Below are positions 16,979-24,875 of a stretch of DNA of 64,000 nucleotides, piece by piece; positions within the stretch are counted from its first letter, which is position 1; each line of letters begins with the position of its first letter. This stretch comes from Herbidospora solisilvae (lineage in GTDB: Bacteria > Actinomycetota > Actinomycetes > Streptosporangiales > Streptosporangiaceae). The translations under genes and the position numbers were made by a program. The stretch lies in contig NZ_WXEW01000007.1 of the NCBI RefSeq assembly GCF_009901565.1, positions 434,001-498,000 on the forward strand, read 5' to 3'. The notes under the pieces are model-generated. The model did no database searches. It was not told the origin of the DNA and was given only the letters and a program-made list of their open reading frames with translations.

Positions 16979-18258
16979 AGGAACAGATCGCCGCCCAGCT
17001 TCTCGCCGTGCGCGACCGATCGCTCAGCTACACCGACGCCGACGACCACCTCCTCGTCCGACAGCACTCCCCACTGATGTCACCGCTGGTCTGGGACCTC
17101 GCCCACGTCGGCAACTACGAGGAACTGTGGGTGCTGCGCGAGGTCGGCGGCATCACGCCGCTGCGGCCCGAGATCGACGACATCTACGACGCGTTCAAGA
17201 CGCCCCGCCGCGACCGTCCGTCGCTGCCGATGCTGGGCCCGGCCGAGGCCCGCAAATACATCGAGGGTGTACGCGGCCGCGTGCTCGACGTCCTCGACAA
17301 GGTCGACTTCGACGACCCCAACCCGCTCAAGTCGGGCGGCTTCGTGTTCGGGCTCGTCATCCAGCACGAACACCAACACGACGAGACCATGCTGGCCACG
17401 CTCCAGTTGTCCCGCGAGCCCGGCCTCGTCAGCGACGGCGACCTGCCCGCCGGGCGGCCGGTGTCGGGTGAGGTGTTCGTCCCGGGCGGCCCGTTCACCA
17501 TGGGCACCGACGTCAACCCATGGGCCTACGACAACGAACGCCCCGCCCACACGGTCGACGTGCCAGCCTTCTGGATCGACCGCGTGCCCGTCAGCAACGG
17601 CGACTATCTGGCCTTCGTCGAAGACGGCGGCTACCGCGATCCGCGCTGGTGGCACCCCGAGGGTTTCCGGCTGGGCCTCCAGGCGCCGCTGTTCTGGACC
17701 CGCGACGACGGCGGCAGCTGGTGGCGCACCCGCTTCGGCCGGGCCGAGCTGATCCCGCCGAACGAGCCGGTCCAGCATGTGAGCTGGTACGAAGCCGACG
17801 CCTACGCCCGCTGGGCGGGCAAGCGGCTGCCGACCGAGGCCGAATGGGAGAAGGCCTGCGCCTGGGATCCCGAAGAGGGCCGGTCCCGCCGCTACCCATG
17901 GGGCGAGGAACCGCCGGCACCGGGCCTGACCAACCTCGGCCACCGCGCCGCCCGCCCGGCGCCCGTGGGCGCCTACCCGGCGGGGGCGAGCGCCTACGGC
18001 GTCGAGCAGATGATCGGCGACGTCTGGGAGTGGACGTCGTCGACGTTCCAGCCCTATCCGGGCTTCCGCGCCTTCCCCTACCGCGAATACAGCGAGGTCT
18101 TCTTCGGCCCCGACTACCGCGTGCTGCGCGGCGGTTCATGGGCCGCCGACCCGGCGGCCGTCCGCGCCACCTTCCGCAACTGGGACTATCCGCAGCGCCG
18201 CCAGATCTTCTCCGGTTTCCGCTGCGCCCGCGACGCTTCGCCGGGGGAGGCCCGCTGA
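16975..18258 (+). CDS. egtB: Ergothioneine sulphoxide synthase EgtB
   Basis: Non-haem iron enzyme that joins hercynine and gamma-glutamylcysteine using O2. The 427-aa protein has an N-terminal DinB-like domain with iron ligands H44 (DLAHVGNYEE) and the HEHQHDET motif (H131/H135), then a C-terminal FGE-sulfatase (SUMF1-like) domain from about 165 with GGPFTMGTD, PVQHVSWYEADAYARWAGKRLPTEAEWE, VWEWTSSTF and RVLRGGSWA. Overlaps egtA (ATGA) and egtC (TGATG). Confidence 0.95.
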   Translation: MKEQIAAQLLAVRDRSLSYTDADDHLLVRQHSPLMSPLVWDLAHVGNYEELWVLREVGGITPLRPEIDDIYDAFKTPRRDRPSLPMLGPAEARKYIEGVRGRVLDVLDKVDFDDPNPLKSGGFVFGLVIQHEHQHDETMLATLQLSREPGLVSDGDLPAGRPVSGEVFVPGGPFTMGTDVNPWAYDNERPAHTVDVPAFWIDRVPVSNGDYLAFVEDGGYRDPRWWHPEGFRLGLQAPLFWTRDDGGSWWRTRFGRAELIPPNEPVQHVSWYEADAYARWAGKRLPTEAEWEKACAWDPEEGRSRRYPWGEEPPAPGLTNLGHRAARPAPVGAYPAGASAYGVEQMIGDVWEWTSSTFQPYPGFRAFPYREYSEVFFGPDYRVLRGGSWAADPAAVRATFRNWDYPQRRQIFSGFRCARDASPGEAR

Positions 18259-18965
18259 TGTGCCGCCACGCCGCCTGGCTCGGCGAACCGCGCCCACTGT
18301 CGTCACTGATCCAGCAGCCCGACCACGGCCTGCTGAAACAGTCCTACGTACCGAGACGGCAACGCTGGGGCACCGTCAACGCCGATGGTTTCGGCATGGG
18401 CTGGTACGCCCACGACCGCGTCATCCGATATCGACGATCCATCCCGATGTGGGCAGACGCCAACCTCGAAGGCCTGGCCGCCTCGGCGATCTCCGGCTGC
18501 CTGATCGCGGCGGTCCGCTCCGCCACCGTCGGCATGCCGATAGAAGAGACCGCCACCGCCCCCTTCATGGAGGGGAAGTGGCTGTTCAGCCACAACGGCC
18601 GCGTCCCCGGCGAGGCGCTGACCGGCCTGAAGGCCCACGAGGCCGAGAGCACCTGCGACTCGGCCAAGCTCGCCGCCGGGGTGTTCGCCCTCGGGCGGCT
18701 GGGCTGGAGCCTCGGCGACGCCATCGCCGAGGTCACCACGACCGCCGGAGGCGCCGACGCCGAGGCGAGGGTCAATCTCCTCGCCACCGACGGCCAGACG
18801 ATCGCGGCCACCACCTGGGGCGACACGCTCTTCGTGCGCTCACTCCCCGAGGGGGTGCTGGTGGCCAGCGAGCCGCTCGACGACCGCGACGACGGATGGG
18901 TCAGCGTGCCCGACCGGACTCTCGTGCTCGTCACGCCCGACGGAATCGACTGGAGGGACCTGTGA
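18258..18965 (+). CDS. egtC: Ergothioneine biosynthesis gamma-glutamyl hydrolase EgtC
   Basis: Ntn-type class II glutamine amidotransferase-fold hydrolase that removes glutamate from the EgtB product. The processed N-terminal Cys2 (MCRHAAWLG) is the nucleophile. NADGFGMGWY, FMEGKWLFSHNGRV and ESTCDSAKLA are standard motifs. 235 aa, normal length. It shares one base with the egtB stop and overlaps egtD (GTGA). Confidence 0.93.
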   Translation: MCRHAAWLGEPRPLSSLIQQPDHGLLKQSYVPRRQRWGTVNADGFGMGWYAHDRVIRYRRSIPMWADANLEGLAASAISGCLIAAVRSATVGMPIEETATAPFMEGKWLFSHNGRVPGEALTGLKAHEAESTCDSAKLAAGVFALGRLGWSLGDAIAEVTTTAGGADAEARVNLLATDGQTIAATTWGDTLFVRSLPEGVLVASEPLDDRDDGWVSVPDRTLVLVTPDGIDWRDL

Positions 18966-19912
18966 ACCTGATCGACGCTGACTACCTGCGGCAGGCGCTG
19001 GAGAACGACGTCCGCGCGGGCCTCACGGCGGCGCCGAAGTGGCTGCCGCCCAAGTGGTTCTACGACGCCTGCGGGAGCGAGCTCTTCACCAAGATCACAC
19101 GCCTGCCCGAGTACTACCCGACCCGGCGCGAGCTGGCCATCCTCAAGGCCCACGCCCGCGAGATCGCCACGGTCAGCGGCGCCGCCACCCTGGTCGAACT
19201 GGGCTCCGGCACCTCGGAGAAGACCGAACTGCTCCTCGACGCCCTGGCCTCGGCCGGGACGCTGCGCACCTACATGCCGGTCGACGTCGACTCGGTGACC
19301 CTGAAGGCCGCGGCCGACCGCCTGTCGGAGCGCTTCGAGGTGGTCGGCGTCTGCGCCGACTTCGAGAACCACCTGTCCCAGCTCCCGCAACGCCCCGACC
19401 GCATGGTCGCCTTCCTCGGCGGCACGATCGGCAACCTGGAGCCACCGGCCCGCGAGGTCTTCTTCAAGGAACTGCGCTCGACCCTGACCGACGGGGAGAC
19501 CTTCCTCCTCGGCGCCGACCTGGTGAAAGACACCTCCCGGCTGATCGCCGCCTACGACGACTCGGCCGGGGTGACGGCGGCCTTCAACCGCAACGTCCTG
19601 CGCGTGATCAACCGCCGCCTCGACGCCGACTTCGTGCCGGCCGACTTCGCCCACGTGGCGATCTACGACACCGACCACGACTGGATCGAGATGCGCCTGC
19701 GCGCCACCAAGGACATGGTCGTCCACATCAGGGCCCTCGACCTGACGGTGATGTTCGCCGAGGGCGAGGAGATGCGCACCGAGATCAGCGCCAAGTTCCG
19801 CCGCGCGGGGCTGACCCGCGAACTGGCGATGGCGGGCTTCGAGGTGGAACGGTGGTACACCGACCCCGACGGCGACTTCGCGCTGGTGCTGTCACGCGCG
19901 GTACCGCGCTGA
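18962..19912 (+). CDS. egtD: L-histidine N-alpha-methyltransferase EgtD
   Basis: SAM-dependent trimethylation of histidine to hercynine, the entry step of ergothioneine synthesis. 316 aa. The SAM site is VELGSGTSEKTELLLDAL; other marks are YYPTRRELAIL, PVDVDSVTLKAA, FLGGTIGNLEP and the C-terminal RTEISAKFRR. The start is GTG at 18962, overlapping the egtC stop. No egtE (C-S lyase) follows; the last step is presumably done by a PLP enzyme encoded elsewhere. The final codons and stop belong to a repeated sequence (see 19898-20140). Confidence 0.95.
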   Translation: MNLIDADYLRQALENDVRAGLTAAPKWLPPKWFYDACGSELFTKITRLPEYYPTRRELAILKAHAREIATVSGAATLVELGSGTSEKTELLLDALASAGTLRTYMPVDVDSVTLKAAADRLSERFEVVGVCADFENHLSQLPQRPDRMVAFLGGTIGNLEPPAREVFFKELRSTLTDGETFLLGADLVKDTSRLIAAYDDSAGVTAAFNRNVLRVINRRLDADFVPADFAHVAIYDTDHDWIEMRLRATKDMVVHIRALDLTVMFAEGEEMRTEISAKFRRAGLTRELAMAGFEVERWYTDPDGDFALVLSRAVPR

Positions 19913-20140
19913 CCCTTCAACCGCGGGCTCCTCAACGCGGCCGCCGGTATCCGTGGCCGGCCGCCGCGTGGCCCACATGACCTCTTGTTCAGTGGTACCG
20001 CGCTGAGCCTTTCGGGGCAGGCTTGGCAACGCTGCCTCGGCCGCCGTGTGTGGCCTACCAGGCCTCTTGTTCAGTGGTGCCGCGCTGAGCCTTTCGCGGC
20101 GGGCTCGGCAGCGCTGCCCCGGCCGCCGGTCATCTCACGG
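19898..20140. repeat. Three degenerate tandem copies starting at the egtD 3' end
   Basis: The string GTRCCGCGCTGA recurs at 19901-19912 (the real egtD end), 19995-20006 and 20077-20088. Each is followed by related sequence (CCTTTCG..GGGCT..AACGC..GGCCGCCG), and copies two and three are preceded by CCTCTTGTTCAGTGG. Periods are about 94 and 82 nt. The gap 19913-20228 holds nothing else recognisable. Confidence 0.7.
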
Positions 20141-20228
20141 TCTGCCGCCGCGTGGCCTCACACTCACCGGAAGATGTGCCTGAGCCGCCGAATTCGCCTA
20201 AAGCCCGCGTGGGATGATTCGGCGGAGT

Positions 20229-20570
20229 ATGACGAATACGAGTGGTGCGCATATCGGCGAACCAGAGCCTGGCTCGGAATTTGCACAAGTCAATCGGTGG
20301 GACGGGTCCGTCCCGGATCTGCGTGCCATTGTTGAGAAATTCGAGCACGGGCAGGTCTGCCGTGGAGTGGTCATGGCGATCATGCGCTTCGGCATCTTCG
20401 TGGACATCGGCGGGGTCGACGGGATGGTGTCGGCGGCGAACGCGTCGTCGCGACGGTTCGAGCGGTTCGAGGATCTCGTCCAGGTCGGGCAGGAGGTCAC
20501 GGTGACCGTCCTGGACGTCGACCTCGATCGGCTACGGATATCCCTGTCGCTGATCGCGTGGGCGGGGTAG
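20229..20570 (+). CDS. S1 RNA-binding domain protein, 113 aa
   Basis: One S1 (OB-fold) domain at about 40-110: EHGQVCRGVVMAIMRFGIFVDIGGVDGMV, then FEDLVQVGQEVTVTVLDVDLDRLRISLSL. The N-terminal 35 residues are hydrophilic. It probably binds RNA, perhaps ribosome-associated; the exact role is unknown. The start is uncertain: ATG 20229 has a purine box only 1-4 nt away, and an in-frame ATG lies at 20214. It ends 3 nt before the convergent sialidase-like gene. Confidence 0.75.
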   Translation: MTNTSGAHIGEPEPGSEFAQVNRWDGSVPDLRAIVEKFEHGQVCRGVVMAIMRFGIFVDIGGVDGMVSAANASSRRFERFEDLVQVGQEVTVTVLDVDLDRLRISLSLIAWAG

Positions 20571-20573
20571 TCG

Positions 20574-22241
20574 TCAGGCCGGGCTCTCTGCGAGAGTCGG
20601 GGTCAGGCGGGTCCACGCGATCCGGGCCTCCGCCGTGTTCCCCCCGCGTGTTCCCATCACCCAGTGGCTCAGTTGGGGCGTCTCGCCGCTGTCCTGGATC
20701 ACCCACGTCACCCCGGTGTCGGCGCCGTCGCGGAACAGGCGGGCCACGCCCGTGCTGTCGGTCACCACCTTCCACACCGCCGGCGCCGACGGTGCGGCGA
20801 AGACGCGTTCCCAGGTGGTCGAGCCCTTCCGCATGGTCCAGACGCCTCCCTTCTGCACCGTCAGCATGAGCCGCCGTGCCCCGTTGCACACCTTCGTCCC
20901 CAGGCAGACGCCTTGGCCGGTCGTGGGGTCGAGTGCGCTGTCGTCCACGACCTGGCCCTGGAACTCCACCGTGAAGTCGCACATCTCGGCGATCGTCTTC
21001 CGCGCCGTGACCGGTTTCGCGGTCGTGGAGCGCAACCGCAGGGCGCCGTCGGGGCCGACGGTCGCGCCCGGGTCCAGGGTCCAGCGGCCGGGGGCCAGGT
21101 CCTTGGGCAAGGGGGTGTTCAGGGTCAGGCGGGCGACCTTGATCTCGATCTGGTTGTGCTCCCAGACCACGGCCAGGACGCCGGGGGAGATCTCGGCGGC
21201 GCTCGGATAGACGTCCCAGCCGCGGGCGGTCGTCTTCGTCAGGCGGGGGCCGTCGGCGAACAGGCGGCCGGGCTGCCAGGGTCGGCCCGGGCCGGCGACC
21301 TTGTAGTGGAGGACCTCGCGGAAGCGGTCGGGGCGGGGTTCCCTGATCGGGCCGGCAAAGGTGTTGTAGAGGGCGATCTCCCGTCCGGCTGAGTCGATCA
21401 TGTAGAAGGTCTTCACGTAGTAGTTCGGCAGGTCGGGGTGGAGCCGCATCGGCGCCCAGGTCAGGCCGCCGTCGGTGCTCGTGGTGGTCGCGCAGTGGGC
21501 GGCCGAGACGCGGTAGTACGGGTCGCGGTCCTCCGGGCGGGCGCGGCGGACGAGCGCCCGGGTCACCATCACCAGCGTGCCGTCCGGGCGCAGGCCGATC
21601 TGAGGTTCCTCGACGCCGATGCCGGGCGGGTTGGCGGCCAGTGCGCCGGCCTGCCACGTCTTCAGGTCGGTCGAGCGCAACACCGCCGCCTGGGACGCCC
21701 CGGCGCCCTGACGCCAGAACGGGACCGTCCACACGTCGCCGACCTTGACCGGTTTGCCGGCCACCACGACACCCCGGGTGTTGGGCGGGACGTCGACTGT
21801 GATCGGCTGGTCGACCCAGGTCGTGCCGCCGTCGGGGGAGCGCTTCATGGTCAGGTGGACGGGGAATCCATCGACGTCGGATTCCTCGCGGTCCTCGGCG
21901 ACGGTGATGCGGCCGAGAAGGGCGTACACGAAGGAATCCTCGGTGAAGAGCATCGCGTAGTGGTAGCGGTGGGTGGCGGTCGCCGCCGCGAGGGTGCCCT
22001 TCTTCCAGGTGGCGCCGCCGTCGCCGGTCACGGCGAACTTGATGGCGCCCTGGTCGGTGGGGGTGCGGTCATGGGGGTCGGGTACGCCGGAACGCCAGCA
22101 CACGATCCATCGGCGCGCGTCGAGGGCGACGATGTCCGGCACCCTGTTGCCCTCGCGGGCCAGTTCCCCCGCCGCGTCACGCACCACGGTCGCGTCGACG
22201 ACGACCGGCCGGCTGACGCCCGCGCCCACCATTTCACTCAT
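20574..22241 (-). CDS. Sialidase-like BNR/Asp-box repeat protein
   Basis: 555-aa six-bladed beta-propeller candidate. Asp-boxes are seen as TGDGGATW, SPDGGTTW and STDGGLTW, with a VEEPQIGLRPDGTLVMVTR segment and an N-terminal ALDARRWIVCWRSG. The C-terminal 150 residues (from about DPGATVGPDG) look like a concanavalin-like laminin-G/CBM fold. There is no signal peptide, which is unusual for an exo-sialidase, so a role on imported or intracellular glycans, or a non-enzymatic one, is possible. Catalytic Tyr/Glu assignment by eye is not secure. Confidence 0.7.
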   Translation of the reverse strand: MSEMVGAGVSRPVVVDATVVRDAAGELAREGNRVPDIVALDARRWIVCWRSGVPDPHDRTPTDQGAIKFAVTGDGGATWKKGTLAAATATHRYHYAMLFTEDSFVYALLGRITVAEDREESDVDGFPVHLTMKRSPDGGTTWVDQPITVDVPPNTRGVVVAGKPVKVGDVWTVPFWRQGAGASQAAVLRSTDLKTWQAGALAANPPGIGVEEPQIGLRPDGTLVMVTRALVRRARPEDRDPYYRVSAAHCATTTSTDGGLTWAPMRLHPDLPNYYVKTFYMIDSAGREIALYNTFAGPIREPRPDRFREVLHYKVAGPGRPWQPGRLFADGPRLTKTTARGWDVYPSAAEISPGVLAVVWEHNQIEIKVARLTLNTPLPKDLAPGRWTLDPGATVGPDGALRLRSTTAKPVTARKTIAEMCDFTVEFQGQVVDDSALDPTTGQGVCLGTKVCNGARRLMLTVQKGGVWTMRKGSTTWERVFAAPSAPAVWKVVTDSTGVARLFRDGADTGVTWVIQDSGETPQLSHWVMGTRGGNTAEARIAWTRLTPTLAESPA

Positions 22242-22295
22242 GGGACACCACCGAAGCGAACTGTTTGTCGGCTTTCAATAGACAGGAGATGAAAT

Positions 22296-22361
22296 ATGGG
22301 GCTTCGACCTGCTGATCAGTCGGGCGGCAAGCGCTCTGCAAGCGATGCCGAATACAACTAA
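22296..22361 (+). CDS. Possible 21-residue peptide
   Basis: Mini-ORF starting MGLRPADQSG and ending SDAEYN, with an excellent Shine-Dalgarno (AGGAG 7 nt before the ATG) in an AT-richer stretch, divergent from the sialidase-like gene. It is too short for statistics. Candidate leader or modified-peptide precursor; no maturation enzyme lies beside it. Confidence 0.3.
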   Translation: MGLRPADQSGGKRSASDAEYN

Positions 22362-22397
22362 CTCACGCCAAACAACGCTTTATCGGGGGATATTGGC

Positions 22398-22538
22398 ATG
22401 CGTACTACCCGGCTCACCCGGCGGCCGACCGACCACCTCGACGGCCCGCGCCGCGACGAGGAGTTCGACCGGACCGGCGAGTTCCGCCTCCCCATGACCG
22501 GCCTGCGGCCGCAGGGAAGTCGGCGCGTTCGCGATTGA
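22398..22538 (+). CDS. Possible small basic protein, 46 aa
   Basis: Starts MRTTRLTRRPTDHLDG with GGGGGA 7 nt upstream; Arg/Asp-rich, ending GSRRVRD. It lies 36 nt after the 21-residue mini-ORF in the same direction, so the two could be co-transcribed. No family recognised. Confidence 0.35.
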   Translation: MRTTRLTRRPTDHLDGPRRDEEFDRTGEFRLPMTGLRPQGSRRVRD

Positions 22539-22550
22539 TCGTCGACGGCT

Positions 22551-22700
22551 CGGGAACTGGTCGGTCCCACGGTCAGTTCCCGTGCCGACGGCACGAGAAC
22601 CAAACGGGTACAGGTATACCGTCCCGCCACCCGGCGGGTGGACGGGATCGTCGCGGATCTCGGCGAGTTTGGCGCACAGCTCGCCGAGATCCACCCGTTT
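22551..22700. other. Dense cluster of hairpins (possible structured RNA)
   Basis: Perfect arms: CGGGAACTG / CAGTTCCCG (22551-22559, 22574-22582); CGTGCC / GGCACG (22581-22586, 22590-22595); AAACGGGT / ACCCGTTT (22602-22609, 22693-22700). The last pair encloses CCACCCG / CGGGTGG (near 22628-22642) and GGATCTCGGCGAG / CTCGCCGAGATCC (22655-22667, 22680-22692), so the 3' part could fold as a three-way junction. Overlapping open frames on both strands lack ribosome sites. Nothing else is recognisable in 22701-22960. Confidence 0.5.
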
Positions 22701-22962
22701 CCAGGCCGTTCGTGGACGAATGATCCAAGGGCCGGCTCTCCGGAATGCGCCTCCACTCCGAAGCAGGTCCGTTGTCAGGCGCTTCAGCGCGCGATGGCCA
22801 TGTCAGGCAGACGACGGCACAGTCGGCTCGATGTCTGAAGGCCTCAGTGCCGAGAGGCGCAGGGCGTCGATGGCCTGGCTCCTCTGATGCCGGCGGAGCG
22901 CCATCTTCTTTGGCGAATACCGCGTCCGGGAAAGCCGCCACGTCCGTCTTCAGAACGCCGAA

Positions 22963-22991
22963 GGACGGCCGGGTCGGTGACCCGGCCGTCC
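22963..22991 (-). terminator. Terminator hairpin for the pirin gene
   Basis: Perfect 13-bp stem GGACGGCCGGGTC / GACCCGGCCGTCC (22963-22975 with 22979-22991), 3-nt loop, 15 nt beyond the pirin stop on the minus strand. Confidence 0.75.
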
Positions 22992-23005
22992 TCTCAGGCC
23001 GCACA

Positions 23006-23977
23006 TCAGTGGTGTCCCGCCGGGATCGTGCCCAGCCGTCCCGCCTGGAAGTCCTCGAACGCCTGCTTGAGCTCCGCCTGCGTGTTCATCACGAACGGTC
23101 CGTAGTGTGCCACCGGCTCGCCGATCGGCTTGCCGCCCAGGATGATCACTTCCAGGTTCGGCGACCGCGTGTCCTGCGTCTTCGCCGCCGCCAGGGTGAT
23201 CGTCTCGGCCTGGGTCGCGCCGAAGCCCTCGTACACGGCCAGTTGTCCCATCTCGATGGGCTGACCGTCGCTTCCCGCGGTGCCCCGGCCGGACAGCACG
23301 TACGCGAGCGCGTTGAAGTCGGACCGCCACGGGATGGACAACCGCGCCCCGGGGGTGATGCTCGCGTGGATGAGCGTGATGGGTGTGTGGGTGGCTCCGG
23401 GGCCGAGGTGCCCGGCCACGTCGCCGGCGATCACGCGCACGAGGGCGCCGCCGTCGTGGCTGCTCAGCAGGACCACATTGGATCGCCCGATGTCCTGATA
23501 TTTCGGTGCGAGCATCTTCGACTTGGAGGGCAGGTTCACCCAGAGCTGGATGCCGTGGAACAGGCCGCCCTTCTGGACCAGCCACTCCGGCGGCGCCTCC
23601 TTGTGGAGCAGGCCCGAACCGGCCGTCATCCACTGCGTGTCGCCGTTGGTGATCGTGCCGCCGCCGCCGTGGGAGTCGGTGTGGTCGAAGACGCCGTCGA
23701 TGATGTACGTCACCGTCTCGAAGCCCCGGTGCGGATGCCACGGGGTGCCCTTCGGCTCGCCCGGCGCGTAGTCCACCTCGCCCATCTGGTCCATCATGAT
23801 GAACGGATCGAGATACTTTGGCTTGATCGTGGCCAGTGCTCTCCTGACCGGGAATCCCTCACCCTCGAAGCCCGAAGGCGCGGTGGTGACGGTCAGGACC
23901 TTGCGCTCGTGCACGGCCGCCACGGGCTCGGGCAGCCGGGGGAGGGTGAGCGGGTTGTCCACGGTTACGGCGGGCAT
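23006..23977 (-). CDS. Pirin family protein
   Basis: 323-aa bicupin. The N-terminal cupin has the metal site HPHRGFETVTYIIDG with HTDSHGGG and E in LHKEAPPEW; the C-terminal cupin carries a second set of beta strands (PITLIHASITPGARLSIPW). Bacterial pirins are quercetin 2,3-dioxygenase-like or regulatory proteins; which applies here is unknown. ATG 23977 is chosen for the strong GGAAGGAG upstream. It is divergent from the DUF1445 gene, with a GTTGA-N4-TCAAC palindrome between them. Confidence 0.88.
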   Translation of the reverse strand: MPAVTVDNPLTLPRLPEPVAAVHERKVLTVTTAPSGFEGEGFPVRRALATIKPKYLDPFIMMDQMGEVDYAPGEPKGTPWHPHRGFETVTYIIDGVFDHTDSHGGGGTITNGDTQWMTAGSGLLHKEAPPEWLVQKGGLFHGIQLWVNLPSKSKMLAPKYQDIGRSNVVLLSSHDGGALVRVIAGDVAGHLGPGATHTPITLIHASITPGARLSIPWRSDFNALAYVLSGRGTAGSDGQPIEMGQLAVYEGFGATQAETITLAAAKTQDTRSPNLEVIILGGKPIGEPVAHYGPFVMNTQAELKQAFEDFQAGRLGTIPAGHH

Positions 23978-24078
23978 CTGGGGCTCCTTCCTGTTTTCGA
24001 GGCAGGTTCGCCGGCGCGAGCCACAACCGGCCTCCGGCCGTCCGCGTCTCGCTCTGTCGACTATGCAGCCACAACTTG

Positions 24079-24092
24079 GTTGAGGATTCAAC
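24079..24092. promoter_or_regulatory. Palindrome GTTGAGGATTCAAC between pirin and DUF1445 genes
   Basis: 5-bp perfect arms around a 4-nt centre, 22 nt before the rightward ATG (24114) and about 100 nt before the pirin start. MarR/HxlR-like regulators bind similar sites near pirin genes, but no regulator gene lies next to it. Confidence 0.4.
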
Positions 24093-24113
24093 TATTCCGG
24101 AGGACGTTCCCGT

Positions 24114-24875
24114 ATGACCCCTCACGAGGCACGGAGCAGGTTCCGGGCCGGGCTGAAGACGCCCACCGCAGGGTGGTGTCCCGGGTACGCCCAGGCCAAC
24201 CTGCTCGCCGTGCCCGCCGACCTCGCCTACGACATGCTGCTCTTCGCGCAGCGCAATCCCAAGCCCTGTCCGGTCCTCGACGTCGGAGATCCCGGGGCCA
24301 CCAGTCTGCCGATCTTCGCGGGGGACCTGCGCACCGATCTGCCGGGTTATGTCGTGTACGAGAACGGCGCCCCCGTCGCCGAGGTGACCGACGTGACCCG
24401 GTTCTGGCGGGACGATCTGGTGCCGTTCCTGATCGGGTGCAGTTTCACGTTCGAAGACGCCCTGGTCAGGGAGGACATTCCGGTCAGGCATCTGGAGACG
24501 GGCGGCAACGTGCCCATGTATCGCACCTCGGTGCCGTGCCGCCCGGCCGGGCGGTTGTCGGGGCCGCTGGTGGTGTCGATGCGGCCCGTCCCGGCCGGGC
24601 GGGTCGCCGACGCGGTCCGCGTCTCCGCGCGCTACCCGGCGGTCCACGGAGGGCCCGTCCACATCGGCGACCCGGCGGGCCTGGGGATCGACGACCTCGA
24701 CGCGCCCGACTTCGGCGATCCGGTCGAGGTCCGGCCGGGGGAGGTGCCGGTGTTCTGGGCCTGCGGGGTGACCCCGCAGGCCGCGGTGATGGCGGCCGGG
24801 GTCCCGTTCGCGATCGGCCACGCGCCGGGGCACATGGCGATCACCGACGTCCGGGACTCGGCCTACCAGATGTGA
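24114..24875 (+). CDS. DUF1445 family putative hydro-lyase
   Basis: 253-aa member of the DUF1445 (D-glutamate cyclase-like/YcsI) family. Marks: [62 protein letters not shown] and [13 protein letters not shown]. Likely soluble; relatives act on D-glutamate or related acids, but the substrate is not visible here. GGAGG precedes the ATG by 9 nt. Its TGA directly abuts the reverse stop of the next gene. Confidence 0.85.
   Translation: MTPHEARSRFRAGLKTPTAGWCPGYAQANLLAVPADLAYDMLLFAQRNPKPCPVLDVGDPGATSLPIFAGDLRTDLPGYVVYENGAPVAEVTDVTRFWRDDLVPFLIGCSFTFEDALVREDIPVRHLETGGNVPMYRTSVPCRPAGRLSGPLVVSMRPVPAGRVADAVRVSARYPAVHGGPVHIGDPAGLGIDDLDAPDFGDPVEVRPGEVPVFWACGVTPQAAVMAAGVPFAIGHAPGHMAITDVRDSAYQM

Noticed and set aside
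22655-22692. Intrinsic terminator
   Set aside because: The 13-bp stem is strong, but no T-run follows on either strand and no convincing gene ends just before it; it was instead treated as part of a structured region.
22573-23004. Open frames of 100-140 codons on both strands
   Set aside because: They overlap one another and the pirin terminator, lack ribosome sites and show no protein motifs.
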